Source of the DNA: Haloferax profundi
GTDB lineage: Archaea > Halobacteriota > Halobacteria > Halobacteriales > Haloferacaceae
NCBI RefSeq assembly: GCF_001469865.1
Contig: NZ_LOPV01000118.1
Coordinates: 1 to 51,004, forward strand
Reading direction: 5' to 3'
Length of the DNA stretch: 51,004 nucleotides
The notes beneath the pieces are model-generated. The model ran no database searches. It worked only from the letters and a program-made list of their open reading frames with translations, and was not told the DNA's origin. Shown here piece by piece: positions 7,951-16,345 of the stretch (position 1 is its first letter; each line of letters opens with the position of its first letter). The position numbers were made by a program, and so were the translations under genes.

Positions 7951-8793
7951 TCACTCCCGTGAGTCGTACTCTTGGTAGATGACGTGACCGCACGACTTGC
8001 AGTGCGACGCATCGGGGTCGTGGTACTCCAGTCCGCAACTCTCGCAGACGACGTTGACCTTGTCTCTGTGCGCCCACTCTTTGACGATTTTACTCGCCTG
8101 CCACGGGATGAGGATGATACCCGCCAAGATTGCAGCGACGGTGACCCACCTGCCGCCCTGCGTGACCGGAACGATGTCGCCGAATCCGACCGTGGTGAGA
8201 GCGACGACGACGAAGTAAAACGCATCACCGAACGTGCTGACGCCCGGATTCACCCGGAATTCGAACGAGTAGAACATGCCTGCGGCGACGAAGAAGATGG
8301 TCAACACGGTCAACAGCAACTTCATCACGCGAAGCGTGCCGACTGTGACGGTTCCGAAGAAGAACTCTTCGTCCTGCGTGAAGCGGTAGAACCGAAGGAC
8401 ACGGACCACCCGAATCGCGCGGAGGAATCCGATGTTGGCCGCGACGACGGGGAACGGAGAGACCAAGACGGCGAGCGTCGGCAGAATCGCCAGCAAGTCC
8501 ACCATCGAGTACGCGTTGAAAACCTCGCTGACCCGACTCTTCGCCCCGTACACTCTGAGGATGTACTCCGCGAGGAAGACGAGCGAGATGGCGACTTCGA
8601 TACGCCAGAACGTCTCTTGGAGTTGCGCCGAAAACGGGTACGTCTCCAGGACGAACACCCCGACGAACACGAGGTTGAGCGCGAGAAGTGCGATGTCTAT
8701 CGCTTTCCCGACGATGGTCCGATGGTCGAGGAGGTAGAACCTGACGACGTCTCTCGGTGTGTCGCCGTGGCCGGTAGACGCGTGACCCGCCAT
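7951..8793 (-). CDS. Voltage-gated K+ channel (6TM) with C-terminal zinc ribbon
   Basis: 280 residues from ATG 8793. Six membrane helices; S4 is RAIRVVRVLRFYRF (about 125-138) with a basic residue at nearly every third position; the pore loop holds the selectivity filter TTVGFGD (200-206). After S6 there is a short linker and a zinc ribbon made of CESC (250-253) and CKSC (265-268). Family function is K+ selective conduction gated by membrane potential; the zinc ribbon end is common in haloarchaeal channels of this class and its role is unknown. An upstream in-frame ATG at 8859 is rejected as start because it lies only about 10 nt from the TATA box, before the likely transcription start. Confidence 0.9.
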   Translation of the reverse strand: MAGHASTGHGDTPRDVVRFYLLDHRTIVGKAIDIALLALNLVFVGVFVLETYPFSAQLQETFWRIEVAISLVFLAEYILRVYGAKSRVSEVFNAYSMVDLLAILPTLAVLVSPFPVVAANIGFLRAIRVVRVLRFYRFTQDEEFFFGTVTVGTLRVMKLLLTVLTIFFVAAGMFYSFEFRVNPGVSTFGDAFYFVVVALTTVGFGDIVPVTQGGRWVTVAAILAGIILIPWQASKIVKEWAHRDKVNVVCESCGLEYHDPDASHCKSCGHVIYQEYDSRE

Positions 8794-8866
8794 AGGGGGC
8801 AGTTGGATTCGGTGGGTAATGATATCGTCGCCGACTGATGGGTGTGGAGCCACTATCATTACATAT

Positions 8867-9087
8867 AACTATATAGCAAATATCATTACTGAAACTCACA
8901 GCCTGTATTCAACAGGTGCATTACCAAAATATGACACAATTCTCTCCTCGGTTTCCCGTCTCTCGAATCGCTAATAGTTGCGCATGGGCTTCTACACTGT
9001 CTATCTGTGTTCTCGGAATGGGTGCCACCCAGTTGGTACTCGATTTCGTATCTATTCGCCACTGTCTGTCTCAACATACTATATAGT
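8867..9087. promoter_or_regulatory. Divergent promoter region between K+ channel and chemoreceptor
   Basis: The 332-nt gap 8794-9125 is AT-rich and has no convincing gene. Two copies of ACTATATAG (8868-8876 and 9078-9086) sit at the two ends; the second is within the 10-bp palindrome ACTATATAGT. The first is placed as the TATA box for the K+ channel gene (minus strand), the second as that of the chemoreceptor gene (about 40 nt before its ATG). A 63-codon ORF between them on the minus strand lacks haloarchaeal composition. Confidence 0.5.
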
Positions 9088-9125
9088 AGATTGATTTATC
9101 ACTGTTGAAAAACGACACCGAGTCG

Positions 9126-11504
9126 ATGCGTAAACGCTGGTTGCGTGGTCGGAAGTTGGTCCCCGAGCGTCTCTTCGACAGCCTCACCGCTCGAATCTCG
9201 AGTGTGATACCCTCGTCGACCGTCTCACGGGCGGTCCGGAAGACGTACGCGCGCAAGTTCTTCACTGCAGTGGTCCTCGCGATGGTCGTCATGGCGGGCG
9301 TCGGCGCTGTCACCTACACGCAGGTACAGGAGTCGCTGGACGACCAGGTCGAACAGCAACTCACGTCGACTGCGGAACTTCAAGCGGACGGGTTCGAGTC
9401 GTGGATAGCGAGTAAACGGCTAGAGACGCGAACCACGTCTGCGGCGTGGCAACTCCAACTCGGAAACCAGCAAGCGGTGAGTAGTTACCTGTTCCAGCGG
9501 AGTTCGGAACTCGGACAGGACGACTTGACGGCGATACACTACGTCGACTTCGCCACTGGTGAAATCAAAGAGAGCACTGCCAGTTCGTTGGAAGGAACGA
9601 CTGTCTCCGAGGCGGGTCTCCCATGGGGCGACATCGAACAGAACGTCAACCCGGAACCGAACCTCGTCTACGTCTCGTCGGAGACGTTCTCCTCACCTGT
9701 CGACGGCAAACAGTCGTTTGCACTGGCGAGTAAACCACCGGAAAATGCCGAGTCTGTCGTGGTCGTCACCGTCGGCCTTCCGGCGCGCGTCGCCCAGACA
9801 GAACAGACGATGGCCGGAAGTCGAACGACCCTGTACGAGTCTGATGGGTCGGAAATCGTCTCCACGGCGGAGAACGAGAGTGTACCGGCCGCCGCTTCTG
9901 CCCTCGACGCGAACGGTACGGCACTCGAACAGACAGACGACGCCGTCGTTGCATACACGACTCTCGACGGTGTCGACTGGACACTCTCGACGGCGGTTCC
10001 AACGTCGAGCGCCTACAGTGTCCGCGATAGCGTCGGAAGTGGCCTTCTCGTGACGATTCTCACCGCGATTGGCGCACTCGGTGCCGTCGCACTGGTCGTC
10101 GGTCGGCGCACGACACGAACACTCGGCGAGTTGACGACGCGGGCCGAAGAGATGGCGAACGGTGACCTCGACGCGGACCTCGAGACGGAGCGAATCGACG
10201 AGTTCGGGACGTTGTACAGTTCGTTCGACGAGATGCGTGTGTCCCTCCGACAGAATCTCCGCGACGCAGAGGAACTGAACGCACACCTCGAATCGAAGGC
10301 TGAAGCGTACCGGAGAGTCATGGAACGGTGCGCCGAGGGCGACATCGCGTGTCGGATGGACCCCGACTCCGAGAGTGAGGCGATGGCAGACATCGCGCGG
10401 ACCTACAACCAGACGATGGACGAACTCGGGACGGTCATCGCCGACGCACAGACGTTCAGCGAATCGGTCGCCGAAGCGAGCGAAGAGACCAGCGCCAGCG
10501 TCGGGGACGTGAACGAAGCCAGTGAAGCGGTCACGGCGTCGATGACGACTATCCTCGACGACGTGGTCGAACAAGACGACCACCTCGACGACGTGACAGA
10601 GCGGATGAACGACTTCTCGGCGACGATTCAACAGGTGAGTGCGTCCGCCGCAGAAGTTGCAGACCGTGCCGACGCGGCAGTCGACCGCGGCGAATACGGA
10701 CGGGACGCCGCCGCCGAAGCGGTTGCGGAACTTCGAACCATCGAGACGGCCACCGAGAACACCGTCGAACAGGTCGAAGAACTCGAGACTGTCATCGGAG
10801 ACATCGAGTCTGTCGTCGACTTCATCGACCAAATCGCCTCACAGACACACATCCTCGCACTGAACGCGTCGATAGAAGCGGCCCGTGCAGGCGACGCGGG
10901 CGACGGGTTCGCCGTCGTCGCCGACGAAGTCAAACAACTCGCAGAGGAGACGCAAGATGCGACCGGACAGATTGGGTCGTCTATCGAGCGAGTCCGCGAA
11001 CAGACCGAGGCGACGGCGACAGATATCCGCGAGACACAGACCCGCGTTGGAGAAGGCTCAGAGACCATCGAGGAGGCGATGGGTGCTATCGACACCATCG
11101 TCGACGACGTCGAAGAGACTGCTGACGGCATCCAAGAGATTCGACGGGCGACCGAACGGCAGGCCCGCGCGACGAGCGAAGTCGTCTCCATGGTCGAAGA
11201 CGTCTCCGAGATTAGCGAACGAACCAGTGCAGGTGCACGGGACGCCGTCGGGGCGACGGAAGAACAGACCGCGTCGCTGTCGGACGTCTCTGAGCGTGTC
11301 GACCGTCTCGCAGAACGCGCCGGTGACCTCCGTGTCGCCCTCGATAGATTCGACGTGACCCGCGACGCAGTCGATTCCGACGATGTCGACGTGGACGACG
11401 CGGCCCTCGTGGTCACCGACTCGTCTGACGACACCGCCGTCGAACCGAGAGCAGAGGCAGACGGTGGGGTCGAGTCTACCGAAAGAGACAGGACGGAGAG
11501 ATAA
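9126..11504 (+). CDS. Methyl-accepting chemotaxis protein (haloarchaeal transducer)
   Basis: 792 residues. Basic N-terminus, membrane helix about 45-64, a large extracellular sensor domain (about 65-295, Cache-like with paired helices then beta-rich), second membrane helix about 298-322, HAMP domain beginning [18 protein letters not shown], a second HAMP-like segment, then a long coiled coil. The hairpin tip is [20 protein letters not shown], matching the CheA/CheW binding region of transducers. The acidic C-terminal tail lacks a CheR-binding pentapeptide that I can recognise. The ligand is unknown. ATG 9126 is preferred to an upstream TTG at 9105. No other che genes are in the window, so it depends on a chemotaxis system elsewhere. 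Confidence 0.93.
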   Translation: MRKRWLRGRKLVPERLFDSLTARISSVIPSSTVSRAVRKTYARKFFTAVVLAMVVMAGVGAVTYTQVQESLDDQVEQQLTSTAELQADGFESWIASKRLETRTTSAAWQLQLGNQQAVSSYLFQRSSELGQDDLTAIHYVDFATGEIKESTASSLEGTTVSEAGLPWGDIEQNVNPEPNLVYVSSETFSSPVDGKQSFALASKPPENAESVVVVTVGLPARVAQTEQTMAGSRTTLYESDGSEIVSTAENESVPAAASALDANGTALEQTDDAVVAYTTLDGVDWTLSTAVPTSSAYSVRDSVGSGLLVTILTAIGALGAVALVVGRRTTRTLGELTTRAEEMANGDLDADLETERIDEFGTLYSSFDEMRVSLRQNLRDAEELNAHLESKAEAYRRVMERCAEGDIACRMDPDSESEAMADIARTYNQTMDELGTVIADAQTFSESVAEASEETSASVGDVNEASEAVTASMTTILDDVVEQDDHLDDVTERMNDFSATIQQVSASAAEVADRADAAVDRGEYGRDAAAEAVAELRTIETATENTVEQVEELETVIGDIESVVDFIDQIASQTHILALNASIEAARAGDAGDGFAVVADEVKQLAEETQDATGQIGSSIERVREQTEATATDIRETQTRVGEGSETIEEAMGAIDTIVDDVEETADGIQEIRRATERQARATSEVVSMVEDVSEISERTSAGARDAVGATEEQTASLSDVSERVDRLAERAGDLRVALDRFDVTRDAVDSDDVDVDDAALVVTDSSDDTAVEPRAEADGGVESTERDRTER

Positions 11505-11537
11505 CGACGAACGGGGGTAGCTGACGACAGACCGGGG

Positions 11538-12353
11538 TTAGATGACGATACTTCCGTCGGGGAGTAACTCACGTTCGGTGCGTGCTGCTTCTCGTCCTTC
11601 GTCGACGAGCGTGGATTGGTCGACTGGTTCCGAGAACCTGTCTGGGTCGGGGTCGACACGCTGGAGCATCGACGAGAACACAGACCCTTTTCGCCCGCCG
11701 GCGGAGACGATACCGCCGTACTTTCGCTCGTCGAAGGGCACCTCGTCGGGGTCTTGGAACTCTTCGCGGATGATTTGGGCGGTGTCGCGGATGTGCTCGG
11801 CCGCCTCCTTCTGTGAGTAGAGGCTCTCGTTGTAGTACCGCTCGGCGTACTCGTCGTCGAGTTCCTCTCTGGAGTGCTCCGGTGACTCGTAGAGGACCGA
11901 ATCCGTCGTCTTGTACCCGCTGGCGAACCGAATGTTCACCGTGAAGCTGTCCGGGTACCGGAGGATAATCGGGAAAAAGAGCATGTCCGTGACGGTGATT
12001 CGCTGTTGCATCCGCCACAGTCCCTCGAAGTAGTACGCCGTCAAGGCACCGACTCGGTCCGTTCGCTCGCCCCGCTGGTAGGCTTGTGCAACCTCTTCGT
12101 AGTCGTCGCCTGCGATGTGACGACAGCGCCGTTTGTAACTCGCGGCGATGCCTTCGAGTTGCGTCTCGTACGCTTCGAGGAGCGATACGTCGGGGTCAGC
12201 GAGCATGTCGGCTTTCTGCTCTTGTGCGTCCGCAACGTTCATCATGTTCTCGTAGAACACACGTTCTGCGTCCTCGTTCGGCAGCGGTGTCCGGACTGCC
12301 TGCCGAAAGAGTACCTCCGTGTCCCCGTTGAACGTCACCTGCTGCTCGCTCAT
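11538..12353 (-). CDS. Unknown haloarchaeal protein, paralogue A
   Basis: 271 residues, acidic, no signal peptide and no clear membrane helix apart from a moderately hydrophobic MLFFPIILRYPDSF segment. It is not a family I recognise. It aligns without gaps over most of its length with the equally long protein at 18493-19308: shared blocks include RRCRxxAGDDYEE, GALTAYYFEGLWRMQQ, YESPEHS, ELDDEYAERYYNE, LYSQK and ERKYGGIVSA. The invariant charged and aromatic positions spread over the whole length suggest a single globular domain or enzyme. Located alone on the minus strand between the chemoreceptor (convergent) and the MFS exporter. The two copies flank a 6-kb group of genes; see findings. 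Confidence 0.75.
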   Translation of the reverse strand: MSEQQVTFNGDTEVLFRQAVRTPLPNEDAERVFYENMMNVADAQEQKADMLADPDVSLLEAYETQLEGIAASYKRRCRHIAGDDYEEVAQAYQRGERTDRVGALTAYYFEGLWRMQQRITVTDMLFFPIILRYPDSFTVNIRFASGYKTTDSVLYESPEHSREELDDEYAERYYNESLYSQKEAAEHIRDTAQIIREEFQDPDEVPFDERKYGGIVSAGGRKGSVFSSMLQRVDPDPDRFSEPVDQSTLVDEGREAARTERELLPDGSIVI

Positions 12354-12475
12354 CTGGCCGGGGAGTTTGTGACGGAAAGAAATGAATTCGTCGGTTAAAC
12401 ACTGTCAATCTCGACATATCGCGGACATGAACTTAAAAAGAGTCCAGAAATCCACGCCTACGTGGCAGGGCCGAC

Positions 12476-14182
12476 TCAATCGTCCGCGCGAATCACAGAT
12501 TCGGACGGCTTGTCGACGTCGACCACCTCGTCTACCGTCGGTTTCTGGGTCGGAAGGAACGTCGCTGCGGCGAGCATGACGACAGAGACTGCAACGATGA
12601 AGAGGAGTGTCAATTCCATCGACGAGACCATCGCGCCCTGGACGATATCGGCGAGTGCTTGCTGTTGTTCGGGTGAGAGGGCGGCGAACGCTGCTTGGCG
12701 CTCTGCTTCGGTGGCTATCTCGCGGGCGTCTTCGAGGAGAATCACGATATCTTGTCGCTGCCCGATAGTTACGGTGATTCCGCGAGTGAGGAGTACGCCG
12801 TCGACGACACCGCGATAGAACGACGAGAGGAGGGCCGACCCGAAGACAGCGGTCCCGATTGCGTACCCGAGCATCCCCGTCGCGTTGAGTGTACTCGACG
12901 CTTCGGACACGTCTTCGTCGGCGACCGACGAGAGTGTCAAGTCGACGATTTGGGCCATGACGAGTCCGAGACCAGTGCCGACGATAGCCATCGGAAGCAG
13001 CATCTCCGCTATCGTCGTGGTTACACTCGTCTGGCCGTAGAGGAGCAAGAGACCACCAATCATCAGTCCCGTCCCGATTTGGACGAGGTACTTCGGCTGG
13101 ATGCGTTTTCGCCACCCGGTCGTTCCGAGGGCGAAGACGAACCCGGCGATGGAAAACGGGAGGAGTGCGACTCCGCTCTCGAACGCAGTGAACCCGACGG
13201 CCGACTGGAGGAACAGCGGGACGACGAACAGGAACCCCGCGAGTGCGACCGACCGGAACACCCACGTGGTCACCCCGGAGACGAACCCGCCGTTGTTCAA
13301 CACGCGCATGGGGACGAGTGGCGTCTCGTTCCGTCGTTCACGTCGGAACTGCCAGTGGACGAAGGCGACGAGTAAGACACCCCCACCGGCGACGAGGAGG
13401 ACCGTCGGCGAGAGGCCGAGGGGGTTCACCTGCGTTCCGCCGACGACGAACGGGCGGGCCTCCCGAATCCACCCGTACTTCCCGCCGAGGATGAACCCGA
13501 GGACGAGTGCCCCGATGCCGATACTCGAGAGGAGTGCGCCGACCCAGTCCAACGTCACGTCGCTGTCGCGGTAGTCGGTGAGGAACGGAACGAGTGCGAG
13601 TGCGACGAGAGCGAGGATGAACTCACCGGCGAATCCGTACCGCCACGTGAAGAACGTCGTGAGGATACCACCGAATATCGGCCCGAGCGCTGCCGCCGCC
13701 GCAGAGACGCCGGCCAACAGCCCAAGTCCCATCGCACGGTCTTTCCCCTCGTAATTGATGACGACGAGCGTGAATCCGAGTGGCAAGAGGACCGCCGCGG
13801 CGACGCCTTCGACGACAGACCACCCGAGAAAGAGGACACCCATGTTCCAGCTTATCGCCGCGAGAAGCGTGCCGAGACCGTAGAGGACGAGACTCAACGC
13901 GTAGATGCGTTTGAGACCGTACATCGTCGCCACACGCCCGGCCGGGAGCATCAACGACGCCATGACAAGGCCGTAGAACGAAATTGCGCCTTGAACCGCT
14001 GTCACGTCGGTATTCAGGTCGGAGACGATAGCCGGAACGGCGACGTTCATCATCGAGGAGTCGATGGTCCCGATGAACATCGCGACACTCACCGTGATGA
14101 GCGGTGCCCAGTACCTGAATCCCGTCGCACCTGTCTGCTCTTCGTCTGGTTCGTCGCTATCTATCGGTACGTGTGGTTGCAT
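12476..14182 (-). CDS. MFS transporter, DHA2 (14-TM) drug:H+ antiporter family
   Basis: 568 residues with about 14 hydrophobic helices. Motif A-like GRVATMYGLKR follows helix 2, and motif C-like GVSAAAAALGPIFGG (antiporter motif) is in helix 5; the conserved FIGTIDSSMMNVAVPAI in helix 1 matches motif D1 of DHA2 exporters. There is a long insert before the last helix (about 480-535, helical, DIVILLEDAREIATEAERQ), common in haloarchaeal members. Family members expel drugs, dyes or other organic cations by proton exchange. An inverted repeat just upstream may be its operator, but no regulator gene is adjacent. Start ATG 14182; the acidic 20-residue N-terminus is normal for haloarchaea. Confidence 0.93.
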   Translation of the reverse strand: MQPHVPIDSDEPDEEQTGATGFRYWAPLITVSVAMFIGTIDSSMMNVAVPAIVSDLNTDVTAVQGAISFYGLVMASLMLPAGRVATMYGLKRIYALSLVLYGLGTLLAAISWNMGVLFLGWSVVEGVAAAVLLPLGFTLVVINYEGKDRAMGLGLLAGVSAAAAALGPIFGGILTTFFTWRYGFAGEFILALVALALVPFLTDYRDSDVTLDWVGALLSSIGIGALVLGFILGGKYGWIREARPFVVGGTQVNPLGLSPTVLLVAGGGVLLVAFVHWQFRRERRNETPLVPMRVLNNGGFVSGVTTWVFRSVALAGFLFVVPLFLQSAVGFTAFESGVALLPFSIAGFVFALGTTGWRKRIQPKYLVQIGTGLMIGGLLLLYGQTSVTTTIAEMLLPMAIVGTGLGLVMAQIVDLTLSSVADEDVSEASSTLNATGMLGYAIGTAVFGSALLSSFYRGVVDGVLLTRGITVTIGQRQDIVILLEDAREIATEAERQAAFAALSPEQQQALADIVQGAMVSSMELTLLFIVAVSVVMLAAATFLPTQKPTVDEVVDVDKPSESVIRADD

Positions 14183-14200
14183 GTCTCGGCCTCGTACTGT

Positions 14201-14224
14201 CGAACCGACGATTCGGGCGGTTCG
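14201..14224 (-). promoter_or_regulatory. Inverted repeat upstream of the MFS exporter
   Basis: CGAACCG (14201-14207) and CGGTTCG (14218-14224) are perfect 7-bp arms with a 10-nt spacer, 19-42 nt before the MFS start, where a TetR- or MarR-like repressor would be expected to bind. GATAACCC at about 14227-14234 on the minus strand could be the TATA region. Confidence 0.45.
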
Positions 14225-14642
14225 AAGAGGGTTATCTGGCTGATAGATTTGTCACCCGAGAGATTAGCCCTTCCGTGGTCTTCGGTCCGAGACTGTCTGT
14301 CACCAGAGACTGTCTGTCTTCCATCCAGATTTCTCGCGTGTCGTCGTGACACCCTCTCGTCGCTGTCGCGCCCGGCCGTCGATAAAATCTCCACGACGTC
14401 CTGCGATTGGCAATCTCGAACGCAGCGCTGTCGCTTCGACGCCCCCGTCGGGAGGGAAGTGTGGATACCACAGAAGCTGTGGCTCTCGTCGTCGATGTGG
14501 GTGGTGAGCGCCTTCAAAGCCACATGTGCGTGTGCAAATGTCCACAACATCGTCTATAGGAGAAATAGATTCAAATTATTTTCCGCATTGAGAAACAAAT
14601 ATCGGTGGTCTTATCCATCTACTCTGATTGTGTCCAAAAGCA
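14225..14642. other. Long non-coding stretch with repeats, upstream of the cold-shock gene
   Basis: No gene that I trust lies here. It holds a 13-nt direct repeat GAGACTGTCTGTC (14289-14301 and 14306-14318, 17-nt period), a perfect hairpin CCACAG-AAG-CTGTGG (14468-14482), and the palindrome CACATGTG near 14520-14530. A 130-codon minus-strand ORF spans it but its composition (rich in His, Ser, Arg, Cys) is not haloarchaeal. The last 60 nt are AT-rich and form the promoter of the cold-shock gene (TCTTATCC about 30 nt before its ATG). A small RNA or a gene remnant is possible. Confidence 0.35.
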
Positions 14643-14837
14643 ATGGCGAAAGGAAACGTTGATTTCTTCAACGACACTGGCGGCTACGGTTTCATTTCGA
14701 CGGACGATGCTGACGACGACGTGTTCTTCCACATGGAAGACATCGGCGGCCCGGACCTCGAAGAGGACCAAGAAGTGGAGTTCAGCATCGAATCGTCCCC
14801 CAAGGGACCACGCGCAGCGAACCTGACGCGTCTTTAA
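14643..14837 (+). CDS. cspA: Cold-shock protein (CspA family)
   Basis: 64 residues, the whole of a single cold-shock OB-fold. RNP1 is GGYGFIS (about 11-17) and RNP2 is DVFFHM (about 24-29), with the start MAKGNVDFFNDTGGYG typical of the family. It binds single-stranded nucleic acids and acts as an RNA chaperone. The protein is acidic, as haloarchaeal copies are. A short TATA-like TCTTATCC sits about 30 nt before ATG 14643, so the mRNA is likely leaderless. The gene stands alone, with opposing genes on both sides. Confidence 0.95.
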   Translation: MAKGNVDFFNDTGGYGFISTDDADDDVFFHMEDIGGPDLEEDQEVEFSIESSPKGPRAANLTRL

Positions 14838-14945
14838 ACTAGTTTAGTACACCGCTTGACGGCGGCGAAAGACACCGATTTTACCAACGATAACTCTTCT
14901 CGAGAGGATTCTGTACCAGTTCGCTTCGTGACGCGTGTCTCGTCG

Positions 14946-15269
14946 TCACCCAATCGAGACGACTTTGTCCGTGTGTTCGACGATTCCGAGCAAGTCGTTC
15001 ATCGTCGACCGGGGGCGGAGTTCGCTCGCTTCGAGGCCTCGTGAATCGAGACACGTCCCACAGGCGAACAGTTCGCCGCCGTTCTGGAGGAACTGCCGTA
15101 TCACGCCGTGTGGGTTGTACGTCTCTGTCTCGATGTCCGGTGCTTCGACACCGTCCCCCAGTAGGAACACTTCGACGAGGTTGTCTTCGTCGAGCGCCGT
15201 GTTAGCCAGTCGGAACGCGTTCCAGATTCGTTCTGGTTCGTTCGTCTCGATGATGAGTCCAAGGTGCAT
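14946..15269 (-). CDS. DsrE family protein
   Basis: 107 residues, the usual size of a DsrE/YchN-like alpha/beta protein. The motif LFACGTCLDSRG (about 73-84) contains two Cys close together, at the position of the sulfur-accepting Cys in DsrE/TusD-like proteins. VEVFLLGDGVEAPD is the second conserved strand-turn. Such proteins take part in sulfur relay or bind persulfide. ATG 15269 is chosen; the frame extends further upstream without coding character, and TTAAGAG about 25-30 nt upstream is a fair TATA box. Neighbours do not define a pathway, although the window has a separate sulfur island at its left end. Confidence 0.85.
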   Translation of the reverse strand: MHLGLIIETNEPERIWNAFRLANTALDEDNLVEVFLLGDGVEAPDIETETYNPHGVIRQFLQNGGELFACGTCLDSRGLEASELRPRSTMNDLLGIVEHTDKVVSIG

Positions 15270-15394
15270 AGGTCTCGGTTCGTCGTGTCGACTCTTAACG
15301 ACGTTCTCGATTCTCAGTGTGCTACAACAGGGCTCGGCAGTTTGGCCACGTCGTAGAGGGATACTGAACGAGTGATGCGCAGAATTCTCCTGTG

Positions 15395-16078
15395 CTAGCA
15401 CTCGGCGGGTGTAAATCGGCGCGCTGCAACCCAGTATGCGACCCCCGCGACGCCGACGAGGAGCACAGCGCCAGCAACGGCCTGCGAAGCACGTTTCAGC
15501 CCTGACATCCCTCTCTCTTCGGCACTGCGAGCGGTGAGACGTGCCTCCACGTCGTTCGCGAACGCCACCGCGAACGTCTCCACCTCTTCCCAGTCGGTGT
15601 ACTCGTAGTCACGGGAGGTGTCCGTGTCGCCAGTCGTCACTGCCGAGACGAGTTTGAACAGCACGCGCTCCAGTGGGTCGTACTGCGAGTACTTCACCGC
15701 GCCGGCGAAGCGGCCGACGTGGTCGGGGTTCCATCCCGTGTTCGACACGAAGTCGTCGACGAACTCCTGTGCTCCACTCTGCGCCCACCTGAGTGGGACG
15801 ATGGACGCGAGCGACAACTGGAAGAACCCGTTCGGCCGACTGGCGAGCACCTCCCGGTTCCTCTCGACGAATTCGACGACTGCTGGCAGGTGTCTTCGAT
15901 TGTTGACTGGCGACCCGACGAGTACCGCGTCGAACGCCCCCACGTCGATAGTTGGGTCGTCGGTGACGCGTTTCACGGTGACCTCGTGGCCACGGTCCGT
16001 GAGGACGCCACCGACGTACCTGGCGACCTTCTCTGTCTGTCCTTCACCCGACCCGTACGCGACGAGAATCGATACCAT
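15395..16078 (-). CDS. HemG-like flavodoxin with C-terminal membrane anchor
   Basis: 227 residues. The N-terminal 1-175 is a flavodoxin fold with the FMN phosphate loop YGSGEGQTEK (8-17). Downstream it follows E. coli HemG closely in plan: GSPVNN, FFQLSLASIVP, GWNPDHVGRFAGAVKYSQYD, GDTDTSRDYEYTDWEEV. HemG is the menaquinone-dependent protoporphyrinogen IX dehydrogenase. An extra C-terminal segment has a basic stretch then one membrane helix (AVLLVGVAGVAYWVAARRF), so the protein is probably bound to the inner face of the membrane near quinones. Since haloarchaea make heme through siroheme, protoporphyrinogen is not an expected substrate; a role in reducing or oxidising another substrate with menaquinone is possible. 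Confidence 0.82.
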   Translation of the reverse strand: MVSILVAYGSGEGQTEKVARYVGGVLTDRGHEVTVKRVTDDPTIDVGAFDAVLVGSPVNNRRHLPAVVEFVERNREVLASRPNGFFQLSLASIVPLRWAQSGAQEFVDDFVSNTGWNPDHVGRFAGAVKYSQYDPLERVLFKLVSAVTTGDTDTSRDYEYTDWEEVETFAVAFANDVEARLTARSAEERGMSGLKRASQAVAGAVLLVGVAGVAYWVAARRFTPAEC

Positions 16079-16105
16079 CTGGAATCACACCGAGAGATAC
16101 GCACG

Positions 16106-16124
16106 CTGTCGTATTAACTGACAG
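16106..16124 (-). promoter_or_regulatory. Inverted repeat over the promoter of the HemG-like gene
   Basis: CTGTC (16106-16110) and GACAG (16120-16124) flank an AT-rich core that reads TTAATAC on the minus strand and is the likely TATA element, 28-46 nt upstream of ATG 16078. A regulator bound here would block TBP. Confidence 0.35.
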
Positions 16125-16345
16125 TCGCAGGACGAATGCCGCCGAACTCGACGCCCGACGGGTCCCAGACGAGGGGGACGCGTGTATGGGGTGCTGACGG
16201 TGACGGGAGTTACGTTGCTCTCCGTCGAAAGGGTGATTCGAACACGTTAGAATTCGTTACTCAGGATACAATTATACTGGTCGAAGACGTACTTCAACCG
16301 AATCTACGGGCCACCATTTGCGGGCCTACAGTTTCGTTCACGAGT

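Noticed and set aside
8794-8859. Longer K+ channel start at 8859
   Set aside because: It is too close to the TATA box to be on the mRNA, and the codons lack the usual GC third-position bias.
8886-9077. 63-codon ORF in the channel-chemoreceptor gap
   Set aside because: AT-rich codons, high Cys and Arg, no acidic bias; it lies between two promoters.
14161-14550. 129-codon minus-strand ORF before the MFS exporter
   Set aside because: Composition rich in His, Ser, Arg and Cys; it covers the MFS start and promoter. A gene remnant cannot be excluded.
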